From: Palsa-870 sp035937155
GTDB lineage: Bacteria; Chloroflexota; Dormibacteria; Dormibacterales; Dormibacteraceae
NCBI GenBank assembly: GCA_035937155.1
Contig: DASYVJ010000070.1
Location: 1-22,887, forward strand
Reading direction: 5' to 3'
Length of the DNA stretch: 22,887 bases
Shown: positions 1-5,654 of the stretch, in pieces
Layout of the letters: every line of letters starts with the position of its first letter
Numbering within the stretch: the first letter of the stretch is position 1
Translations under genes and position numbers: made by a program
The notes under the pieces: generated by a model
The model's input: only the letters and a program-made list of their open reading frames with translations
Told to the model about the DNA's origin: nothing
Database searches by the model: none

Positions 1-1292
1 GGGTCGAGGCAGCACGCGTCCTTATCTATGCGGGCGATCACAGGCGGGTCGCCGTGCCGCAACGCGGCGGCCAGGCGCGAGGCCGGACCGGATATAGCGA
101 GGAGAACTGTGGGGATGCTGTGCCCAGGCACCGAGCCTCCGCCGACCGCCGAGATTCCCTCGACCAGGGTCGCGCGCACGCCGCGCTCCTCGAGCTTCAC
201 CGACCACATCGCGGCCCGTCGCCGCACGTCCGCGACCGGCGCGCGGATCATGCGCTCGACAGGGATCTCGTCCAGCCGCCCCGTCAATCGCTGCCGCAGC
301 GTCGCCTCTAGCGCGGCGAGCGTCAGCTTGTCGATCCGAACGGCCCGCGCGAGTGGGTGACGCGACATCTTCTTGACGGCAGCCGATCCGGAGTCGCCGC
401 GGCCGAGCACGATCCCTGCTTGCGGACCGCCAAACAGCTTGTCGCCGGAGAACGTCACGACGTCTGAGTGCTGCAGCGACTCCGCCACCGTTGGTTCGTC
501 GGCGATCGGCTCAGCAGCACCGCTGCCGAGGTCGTCGATGAGGAGCAGGTCGTTGGCATGCGCCACCGCCGCCATCTGAGCCAGCGTCGCCGACTCGGTG
601 AAACCGGAGACGCGGAAGTTGGAGGTGTGCACACGCAGGAGCGCCGCGGTTCGCGCCGTGATCGCGTGCTCGTAGTCGTCCTGTCGCGTGCGGTTGGTCG
701 TGCCGACCTCGACCATCCGCGCGCCTGATAGCCGCATCACGTCCGGCATCCGGAAAGATCCCCCGATCTCCACTTGCTGGCCGCGCGAAACGATGACCTC
801 CTTGCCTTTGCAGAGCGCGGTCAGCGCGAGGAGTATCGCGGCCGCGTTGTTGTTGACGACGAACGCGGCCTCGCAGCCGAAGAGCTGTGTCAAGAGGCTC
901 GATAGCAGGGCGGCCCTCTCGCCGCGCCGCCCGGAGTCGAGGTCCAGCTCGAGGTTGCTGTAACCCGCGGCCACGCGCACCGCGTCGACTGCGGCGCGCG
1001 ACAGGGGAGCGCGGCCGAGGTTGGTGTGGAGGATCACACCGCTAGCGTTGATGACGTGGCGCAGTCTCGGGGCGACGGCCGCGCGCAGGCTGGCGCCAAC
1101 TTTGCTTATCCGCTCTGCATCGTCTACGGCCGCGCCATCTCGCTCGGCCGCCACCTGGTCGCGGAGGGCCTGCACAACTCGCTCATGGCCGAACTCGCCC
1201 GCGAGCTCCGAATAAGCGGGCTCGTTGATGAGCCCGCCTACGGCAGGCAGGGATGAAGTCCGATGAATCCTGGAATCGCGTATCCGGCGCAT
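1..1292 (-). CDS. selA: L-seryl-tRNA(Sec) selenium transferase, 3' end beyond window
   Basis: SelA is the PLP enzyme that converts Ser-tRNA(Sec) to selenocysteinyl-tRNA(Sec) with selenophosphate. About 431 codons are visible and the frame is open to base 1; by comparison with E. coli SelA roughly 20-30 C-terminal residues are missing. The N-terminal LPAVGGLINEPAYSEL matches the family's LPA-D-LL opening. Family blocks follow: INASGVILHTNLGRAPLS (81-98), VVNNNAAAILLAL (145-157), VSRGQQVEIGGSFRMPDVMR (168-187), EVGTTNRT (195-202) and FSGDKLFGGPQAG (281-293), with PLP lysine K285. The ATG at 1292 overlaps the end of the upstream protease gene by 55 nt; no ATG, GTG or TTG lies between it and the conserved LPAV. 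It is last in the arsA > small protein > S2P > selA run. selB and tRNA-Sec are not visible and may lie beyond the left edge. Confidence 0.95.
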   Translation of the reverse strand, partial: MRRIRDSRIHRTSSLPAVGGLINEPAYSELAGEFGHERVVQALRDQVAAERDGAAVDDAERISKVGASLRAAVAPRLRHVINASGVILHTNLGRAPLSRAAVDAVRVAAGYSNLELDLDSGRRGERAALLSSLLTQLFGCEAAFVVNNNAAAILLALTALCKGKEVIVSRGQQVEIGGSFRMPDVMRLSGARMVEVGTTNRTRQDDYEHAITARTAALLRVHTSNFRVSGFTESATLAQMAAVAHANDLLLIDDLGSGAAEPIADEPTVAESLQHSDVVTFSGDKLFGGPQAGIVLGRGDSGSAAVKKMSRHPLARAVRIDKLTLAALEATLRQRLTGRLDEIPVERMIRAPVADVRRRAAMWSVKLEERGVRATLVEGISAVGGGSVPGHSIPTVLLAISGPASRLAAALRHGDPPVIARIDKDACCLD

Positions 1293-1948
1293 CCGCCCAA
1301 TGAGATTAGGCTGGCGGGCTCGAAGAAGGGAGTCATCACCACCGCCAGGAGGCTGGCGCCCTGGAACAGCTGGAAGAGAAAGATGACAACGATGCAGCCG
1401 ATCCAGATCTGCTGCCGCCGCGTGTTCACCTGGAAGAAAAAGCGCGGGTTGCGGTTGCGGAAGATGGCCTCAATCACGTTCCAGCCATCGAGGCCGGGAA
1501 TGGGCAACAGCTGGAAAGCGAAGATCGACAGGTTCAGGAACACGATGACGTAGATCGCGGCGCCGATCAGAGCGGGTGAGAGGTCGAACGACGAGACCAT
1601 GCCCAGCCTGGTCAGAAAGCGCCAGATGAACCCCAGGACAAGCGCGACGATAAGGTTTGCAGCCGGCCCACCGAGCTCATGGATGAGACGCTGGCCAGTG
1701 GAGCTGATCCGGTTTGGCTGAACCGGGACGCGCCTGCCCCATCCCACGAGGGCCACGAAAACAGCGATCACTCCAAGTGGGTCGAGGAAACGGCGCGGGT
1801 TGAGCGAGAAGTAGCCGAAGTAGCGCACCGAGCGGTCGCCGAGGAGATAAGCGGCGGCGGCGTGACCCATCTCGTGCACCGGGATCGCGATCAGGAGCGC
1901 TGGCACCAGAAGCAGCGCGGCGAGAAGAAAGGCTACGAAGCTGCTCAC
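1238..1948 (-). CDS. Site-2 protease-like M50 intramembrane metalloprotease
   Basis: This 236-residue multi-pass membrane protein has the M50 zinc-protease signature HEMGH at residues 25-29 in a hydrophobic helix and a second conserved motif, PIPGLDGW (149-156), the counterpart of the NPDG metal-ligand segment. Other hydrophobic stretches lie near 5-22, 58-70, 95-115, 124-148 and 180-205. Such proteins cut substrates inside the membrane, often in regulated proteolysis; this short form without PDZ or CBS domains resembles the family's compact group. The start is GTG at 1948, overlapping the stop of the upstream small gene by 4 nt (GTGA), which implies translational coupling. The 3' end overlaps the selA start. 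The substrate is unknown. Confidence 0.88.
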   Translation of the reverse strand: MSSFVAFLLAALLLVPALLIAIPVHEMGHAAAAYLLGDRSVRYFGYFSLNPRRFLDPLGVIAVFVALVGWGRRVPVQPNRISSTGQRLIHELGGPAANLIVALVLGFIWRFLTRLGMVSSFDLSPALIGAAIYVIVFLNLSIFAFQLLPIPGLDGWNVIEAIFRNRNPRFFFQVNTRRQQIWIGCIVVIFLFQLFQGASLLAVVMTPFFEPASLISLGGCAGYAIPGFIGLHPCLP

Positions 1949-2205
1949 TCGATGGGGATTTTGCCGACGCGCTTGGTCGCCCGGCGTCGAGCGGGGGCCC
2001 GCCGAGCGCCGGTGGCCGTGCGCCGTCCACGCGGAGTCGCAGTGACACGGTGCTCGTAGATGAGCATCAGCGCCGTGATCAGCTCACGTTGCGCGTTCAG
2101 CAGGTGCACCTGCGCCGCCGGCGGGACCATGTCCGACAACAGGTGAGTGACCCGCGATCCGAGTTCGTTGACGGTCTCGATGAGACGTTCGCCGTCGCGG
2201 CTCAT
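1945..2205 (-). CDS. Small basic protein with Arg/Lys-rich tail, function unknown
   Basis: This 86-residue protein has two parts. Residues 1-50 look like an amphipathic helical domain (VNELGSRVTHLLSDM, then VHLLNAQRELITALMLIYEH). Residues 52-86 form a highly basic low-complexity tail rich in Arg, Lys, Ala and Thr that ends KRVGKIPIE, recalling histone H1-like or nucleic-acid-binding tails. The start at 2205 is well supported: AGGAG lies 8 nt upstream, and the ATG overlaps the arsA stop as ATGA. Its own stop overlaps the S2P start in the same way, so it is locked between the two genes by coupling on both sides. I do not recognise the family. A role linked to the ArsA-like ATPase or the protease is inferred only from position. 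Confidence 0.75.
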   Translation of the reverse strand: MSRDGERLIETVNELGSRVTHLLSDMVPPAAQVHLLNAQRELITALMLIYEHRVTATPRGRRTATGARRAPARRRATKRVGKIPIE

Positions 2206-3401
2206 TTCTTCTTCTCCTGAGTTGTCGCCTTTTGCTCCCGGCGGGCGAATCGAACGCGAAGCTCGCCGTCGCGGACGGTGGCGCTGGTCGTGTCGCGCTG
2301 CGCCAGAACGCGCGGAAGCGATATCTCGCGACGGTAGTTGCCCAGCGTGACGTACAGCTCGCCGTTGTGCCTGCTCAGATCCACCGACGAGCGATCCGCA
2401 AACGGCACCTTCAGCGTCAGCACGTAGTCGGTGCCGTCCTTGTCGATGCGCTGGGGGCTGGACGTCGCAAAGTGTTCGGAGGGATCGCGCTCGCCATACG
2501 TCTCGCGCGCCATGCGCAAGAGCATCTCTTCGCCGACCACCTCGCGATCGAAGAGCGGAACGTTGAAGATCGGGATGCCCGCAAACGACTGCTCGACCTC
2601 GACCTGGTACCGCTTGTGTATCTGCTGCCACTTCTGGAAGAGCTCGTCGTGAAGCTCGCCGGGCAATAGGCGATTGACGATCACAGCATCGGTGACGTAG
2701 CCGAACAGGCTGAGGTACGTGTACGCGCGCTTGGCCTCCTTGACCACCATCTTCTCGAGGTTGAGCACGATGCGAACCGTGGTCATCGACGAATCAGTCA
2801 GCAGCTTGCGCATGCCGCCGAGGTCGAGGAGCAGGTCCTTCAGCGAGGCATAGATCTCATCCGACGGCAGCGGCATGCCGATCATCGGTTGCAGCACTGG
2901 GCGCGCCACACGCATCGCGCGGCGCTGCCATGGAAAGATCTTGTCTAGCCACCATTTGGCTGCGTCCGGGAAGGTGAGGAGCTGCAGCGTCTCGCCGGTC
3001 GGCGCGCAATCGACGATCAGGACGTCGTGCTCGGCGCGCTGCGCGTAGTGCTTGATCCACATCAACGACGCGATCTCGTCCATGCCTGGCGGGTTAGCCA
3101 CCTCGTCCGCGACCACCTCGTCCAGGCCCTGCGTGGCGAACACTTCCGCGGCGTACTCGTGCAGCTTCACCCAGTGGCGCTGCATCTCGTGCAGCGACGA
3201 GACCTCGTGCGCCCACAGGTTGTGGGAGATCGGTGTCAGGTCGGGGCCGAGCTCGACGTCGAATGAGTCGCCGAGCGAGTGCGCGGGGTCAGTGCTCATG
3301 ATCACCGTTCGGTAGCCGGCCCTGGCGCACTGGACAGCCGAGGCGGCCGCGACAGACGTTTTGCCGACGCCCCCCTTTCCCGTGAACAAGATCACTCGCA
3401 C
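2202..3401 (-). CDS. ArsA/Get3-like ATPase with C-terminal HSP20-like domain
   Basis: This 399-residue protein has one ArsA/Get3-type deviant Walker A motif, GKGGVGKT (8-15), followed by STDPAHSLGD (36-45) and a switch segment DCAPTGETLQLL (about 130-141). Only one ATPase half is present, as in Get3 and unlike classic duplicated ArsA. The last ~80 residues, from about 315, read like the alpha-crystallin/HSP20-type beta domain attached to many bacterial ArsA homologues (YVLTLKVPFADRSSVDLS, then ELYVTLGNYRREISLP). No arsenic genes are nearby, so a targeting or chaperone-like role for membrane proteins is more likely than arsenite efflux; this is inference. The start is GTG at 3401, 7 nt after a TAAACT hexamer and without a Shine-Dalgarno sequence, suggesting a leaderless mRNA. 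The protein ends in a lysine run. Confidence 0.9.
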   Translation of the reverse strand: MRVILFTGKGGVGKTSVAAASAVQCARAGYRTVIMSTDPAHSLGDSFDVELGPDLTPISHNLWAHEVSSLHEMQRHWVKLHEYAAEVFATQGLDEVVADEVANPPGMDEIASLMWIKHYAQRAEHDVLIVDCAPTGETLQLLTFPDAAKWWLDKIFPWQRRAMRVARPVLQPMIGMPLPSDEIYASLKDLLLDLGGMRKLLTDSSMTTVRIVLNLEKMVVKEAKRAYTYLSLFGYVTDAVIVNRLLPGELHDELFQKWQQIHKRYQVEVEQSFAGIPIFNVPLFDREVVGEEMLLRMARETYGERDPSEHFATSSPQRIDKDGTDYVLTLKVPFADRSSVDLSRHNGELYVTLGNYRREISLPRVLAQRDTTSATVRDGELRVRFARREQKATTQEKKK

Positions 3402-3408
3402 GCGGTGG

Positions 3409-3414
3409 AGTTTA
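3409..3414 (-). promoter_or_regulatory. -10 hexamer TAAACT, 7 nt before the arsA-like GTG start
   Basis: Reading the minus strand, TAAACT is followed by exactly 7 nt and then the GTG start at 3401. Transcription would begin at or next to the start codon, giving a leaderless mRNA. No convincing -35 element was found. The same spacing recurs at three other genes in the window. Confidence 0.5.
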
Positions 3415-3454
3415 CGGGTGAGGAAGAAACTCAGGTTTCGGAGCCCCGACCTTG

Positions 3455-3961
3455 TTAGCTTTGGGCTCCAGAAGGACTCTTAGACTCGCGCCTTTTCTTG
3501 AGGTGTTCCAGCACCTGGAGCGTGGCTTGGGTGTTGCGCTCGATCTCCATGAGGATCTCGAGGGTCGCCTTTTCAGCCGACTCCGCCACCTCGGCCGTGT
3601 GCTCCAGCCGCAAGCGATCCTTCTGCGCCTGGCGGTTTCCGGAGAGCAACAGCACTGGACCGGTGAACGCCGCCTGGATGCTGAACATCAGATTAAGGAG
3701 GATGAATGGATAGAGGTCCCACTTGTGGGTGAAGAATTCGACGGTGTTGATGAATACCCAGATCACGATGAGCACGCTCTGAATGATCAAGAACCACCAC
3801 GATCCAATTCCCGAAGAGGCCCGGTCCGCGACACGCTCACCGAGGGTCGCCTCGTCGTGGAACAGCTGGTTGACCGGATGCTTGTGCTTGGCTGCAACCC
3901 TCTGGCGCGCCGTCGTGATGTCGGTATCAGCCGTGGGGATCTCGGTATCGGGTGAGGTCAT
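3455..3961 (-). CDS. DUF1003 membrane protein (second copy)
   Basis: This 168-residue protein matches the DUF1003 layout: a variable polar N-terminus with KHKHPVN, then LGERVADRASSGIGSWWFLI, two closely spaced membrane helices (about 55-73 and 85-107) with WDLYPFILLNL between them, then GNRQAQKDRLRLEHTAEVAE and a charged, probably coiled-coil C-terminus to about residue 155. The function of DUF1003 proteins is not established to my knowledge. The ATG at 3961 overlaps the stop of the upstream paralogue by 4 nt (ATGA), so the two are coupled and may form a heteromer. A 53-bp gap separates it from the arsA-like gene, which has its own promoter candidate. Confidence 0.9.
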   Translation of the reverse strand: MTSPDTEIPTADTDITTARQRVAAKHKHPVNQLFHDEATLGERVADRASSGIGSWWFLIIQSVLIVIWVFINTVEFFTHKWDLYPFILLNLMFSIQAAFTGPVLLLSGNRQAQKDRLRLEHTAEVAESAEKATLEILMEIERNTQATLQVLEHLKKRRESKSPSGAQS

Positions 3962-4440
3962 GCCGATTCAGCCTCGAGCTCTTTGAGGATGCGCACCGTG
4001 AGGTCGGTGTTCTTCTTGATCTCGATGAGGATTCGAGTGATGTGCTCCTCACCCATGTCTGCCTCGTCCGCGGCGTGCTCGAGAGTGATGCGGTCCTTCT
4101 GCGACTGCCGGTTCCCCGCCAGCAAGACGATCGGGCCCGCGTAAGTAGCCTGAAGTGAAAGCAAGAGGTTGAGCAGGATGAACGGATACGGATCCCAGCG
4201 CTTTACGAAAAGGCCCCAGAAGTTGATCGCCGCCCATACGAGCAGCAGCACGGACTGGGTGATGATGAAAGGCCACGAGCCCATGCCGGCCGCAAGCCTG
4301 TCCGCTATGCGCGCCCCGAGCGGCGCCTCGTCGTAATGGGCGATGTTGACGGGATGCTTGTGCTCCGCATCAGGGTCGCGGTGCTTGCGTCGAAGCCGGT
4401 GCAGTATTGCGTGCGAATCAGGTGCCCCAGGCAGCGCCAT
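3958..4440 (-). CDS. DUF1003 membrane protein (first copy)
   Basis: This 160-residue paralogue of the following gene shares the EHKHPVN motif, LGARIADRLAAGMGSWPFI, two adjacent membrane helices around WDPYPFILLNLLLSLQA, the GNRQSQKDRITLEHAADEAD segment and a polar C-terminal helix. The pair looks like an old tandem duplication: the same architecture is kept, while the N-termini and C-terminal helices have diverged widely. The ATG at 4440 has no Shine-Dalgarno sequence but lies 7 nt after TAACCT, which with TAGACA 17 bp further upstream makes a good leaderless promoter. Function is unknown. The shared helical tail suggests the two proteins may assemble with each other; this is inference. Confidence 0.9.
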   Translation of the reverse strand: MALPGAPDSHAILHRLRRKHRDPDAEHKHPVNIAHYDEAPLGARIADRLAAGMGSWPFIITQSVLLLVWAAINFWGLFVKRWDPYPFILLNLLLSLQATYAGPIVLLAGNRQSQKDRITLEHAADEADMGEEHITRILIEIKKNTDLTVRILKELEAESA

Positions 4441-4447
4441 CGGTTGA

Positions 4448-4476
4448 AGGTTAGCGGCGGTGCCCGCGAGTGTCTA
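4448..4476 (-). promoter_or_regulatory. Sigma-70-like leaderless promoter of the DUF1003 pair
   Basis: On the minus strand, TAGACA (4476-4471), a 17-bp spacer, TAACCT (4453-4448), 7 nt and ATG at 4440. The -35 differs from TTGACA at one base and the spacing is ideal. The transcript should start at about the A of the start codon. Confidence 0.6.
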
Positions 4477-4487
4477 CGACAACGGCG

Positions 4488-4859
4488 CTACTTGACGATG
4501 AGGGGCACCGCGATCGAGCCGACGCCGAGGAGCACCAACATGGCGACCCCGACCACGGCCAGGCGAACCAGGTCTTTGGTGAAGTAAGGGACGCGATCCA
4601 GAGGAATCGAGGGATCGGCGGACTCGATGAGGTAGCGCCCGCCCCGGACCTTGGTGACCTGGTTGCGGGCCCCAAGCGACATCTCCACGGCGCGAACGAG
4701 GGCCTGGTCGCCGCCCACGCGAGCCTGCGACACGCTCCGGCTGGGTGCGGTCTGCGTGCCGGCGGCTGTGGTGGCGCCCATGCCGGGGGTCAGCGGACCC
4801 GGGGGCCGCACGGGCGGCCGGAACTTTCCTTTGCCTCGCTTCTTGCCTTTGCGGCTCAC
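4488..4859 (-). CDS. Small protein with C-terminal membrane anchor, unknown function
   Basis: This 123-residue protein starts with a very basic, Pro/Gly-rich segment (MSRKGKKRGKGKFRPPVRPP), followed by a small hydrophilic domain (about 45-85, including VTKVRGGRYLIESADPSIPL). It ends in one hydrophobic helix at about 97-121 with only a residue or two after it. That is tail-anchored topology: an N-terminal cytoplasmic body and a C-terminal anchor. The start is GTG at 4859 with only a weak TTGGG upstream; the next in-frame ATG is at residue 27. It lies downstream of the strongest promoter and a structured leader. I do not recognise the family. The nearby Get3-like ATPase makes its tail-anchor form suggestive, but no functional link is shown. 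Confidence 0.7.
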   Translation of the reverse strand: MSRKGKKRGKGKFRPPVRPPGPLTPGMGATTAAGTQTAPSRSVSQARVGGDQALVRAVEMSLGARNQVTKVRGGRYLIESADPSIPLDRVPYFTKDLVRLAVVGVAMLVLLGVGSIAVPLIVK

Positions 4860-4884
4860 AAGCCCAAGTCTAGGAGAGAAAGGA

Positions 4885-5013
4885 ACAGGCAGGCGGTGTG
4901 GGGGAGCCTGTAGTGGGTCGTGGGGTGCGACTCTTGGGGATCGATCCGCCTGCCTGTCGTTGGGCCGAGGGACTCAACCGGCTGAGACGTGGGCTACGAC
5001 ATGTTGTGTCCCG
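4885..5013 (-). ncRNA. Candidate structured leader or small RNA with C-rich loop
   Basis: Between the strong promoter and the 4859 gene the minus-strand transcript can fold. A perfect 12-bp stem is formed by 4946-4957 and 4885-4896, closing a 49-nt loop with cytosine runs of 4, 4, 3 and 5. Just 5' of it, 4996-5000 pairs with 4956-4960 and encloses a small hairpin (4983-4986 with 4973-4976). A pyrimidine-rich, moderately U-containing tract follows the long stem. It could be a 5' leader of the membrane-protein gene or an independent RNA, in the style of C-rich sRNAs such as actinobacterial 6C RNA, although no run of six Cs is present. I cannot assign it to a known family. Confidence 0.4.
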
Positions 5014-5019
5014 TGCGAA

Positions 5020-5048
5020 GTTATAACCCTGAATGTAGTTGCTGTCAA
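5020..5048 (-). promoter_or_regulatory. Consensus sigma-70-like promoter TTGACA-N17-TATAAC
   Basis: On the minus strand, TTGACA (5048-5043), a 17-bp spacer and TATAAC (5025-5020). This is the closest match to the housekeeping consensus seen in the window. Transcription should start near 5012-5014, about 155 nt before the 4859 GTG start. Confidence 0.75.
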
Positions 5049-5076
5049 GGGTCTTAACATTTCCAGACCGAGCCGG

Positions 5077-5448
5077 TCAGACCTCGGTGGTGAGCTCCGC
5101 GTACTCCTCTTCGTTGATCAGCTCGTCAAGCTCCCCGGGATCGTCGATCCGGACGCGAAGCAGCCATCCGCTGGCGTAGGGATCGCTGTTGATCAGGTCA
5201 GGGTTCTCGAGCGCTTCGCCGTTGACCTCGAGCACCTCGCCGCTGATCGGGGCCTCCAGCGGAGAGGACGCCTCCTCGGATTCCACGTGGCCTATCCACC
5301 GGCCCGCGCCGAGCACGTCGCCCAGGTCTGGCAGCTCAATTGTGGTTATCTCCCCCATCTGGTCCTGGAGGTAGTCACTCAGGCCGAGCACGGCGTCCGC
5401 GCCTTCGACGCGAACCCACACATGAGCCCCACTGAAGCGAAGGGACAT
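5077..5448 (-). CDS. GcvH-like protein lacking the lipoyl-lysine
   Basis: The 123-residue sequence follows the glycine-cleavage H-protein fold from end to end: HVWVRVEGADAVLGLSDYLQ (9-28), GEITTIELPDLGDVLGAG (32-49), VESEEASSPLEAPISGEVLE (55-74), ALENPDLINSDPYASGWLLR (79-98) and LINEEEYAEL (110-119). In GcvH the lipoyl-lysine sits in ESVKA; here the segment reads ESEEA, so E59 replaces it. The protein therefore cannot be lipoylated at the usual site and is unlikely to act as a normal aminomethyl carrier. No gcvT, gcvP or lipoate genes are visible. The ATG at 5448 fits the family N-terminus; a TTG at 5499 would add 17 unsupported residues. It may be a structural or regulatory homologue or a decaying copy, though the frame is intact. 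Confidence 0.88.
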   Translation of the reverse strand: MSLRFSGAHVWVRVEGADAVLGLSDYLQDQMGEITTIELPDLGDVLGAGRWIGHVESEEASSPLEAPISGEVLEVNGEALENPDLINSDPYASGWLLRVRIDDPGELDELINEEEYAELTTEV

Positions 5449-5481
5449 GAGCAAATTGTCGCCGGGAGCGGGCCCGCGCGC

Positions 5482-5509
5482 ACAAGCCGGCAAGAACAAG
5501 CCGGCAAGA
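5482..5509. repeat. 14-bp perfect tandem repeat (2 copies)
   Basis: acaagccggcaaga occurs twice, back to back (5482-5495 and 5496-5509), upstream of the gcvH-like start. Each unit contains the palindrome gccggc. It could be a duplicated operator or a chance slippage product. Confidence 0.5.
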
Positions 5510-5564
5510 AGGATTCGCTCGCTGTATCCGCAAGTCGCTACGCGGCGAGTTCGTTAGCCGGGTC

Positions 5565-5654
5565 ATGAGGTACCTGCTCTTCATCGCTCTCGCTGCGATT
5601 GCCATCTGGCTGGCGAACACGCTGTGGCAGACCTTTTTTCTAGGTCGTTACTAG
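5565..5654 (+). CDS. Possible 29-aa single-pass membrane micropeptide
   Basis: An ATG at 5565 opens a 29-codon frame ending TAG at 5654. It encodes Met-Arg-Tyr, then a hydrophobic stretch (LLFIALAAIAIWLANTLW), then a short aromatic/basic tail ending GRY. About 20 of the first 23 codons end in G or C, like genuine genes here, and the product looks like a small membrane peptide. Against it, there is no Shine-Dalgarno sequence and no TANNNT hexamer at the 7-nt leaderless position, and the 3' end overlaps the convergent ychF-like stop by 4 nt. It stays a weak candidate. Confidence 0.27.
   Translation: MRYLLFIALAAIAIWLANTLWQTFFLGRY

Noticed and set aside
2202..3401. Arsenite efflux ATPase ArsA
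   Set aside because: There is a single ATPase half, an HSP20-like tail and no arsB, arsR or arsC nearby, so an arsenic role is not supported.
4899..4939. Repeated TGGG motifs as MraZ-type binding boxes
   Set aside because: Their spacing is irregular (15, 7 and 14 bp) and no division cluster follows. The G runs are better read as the C-rich loop of the opposite-strand RNA.
5449..5499. Longer gcvH-like protein starting at TTG 5499
   Set aside because: The added residues do not match the H-protein N-terminus and overlap the 14-bp tandem repeat.
5630..5646. Hairpin GACCT-N7-AGGTC as a terminator for ychF or gcvH
   Set aside because: The stem is only 5 bp, and the T-run lies inside the loop rather than after the stem.
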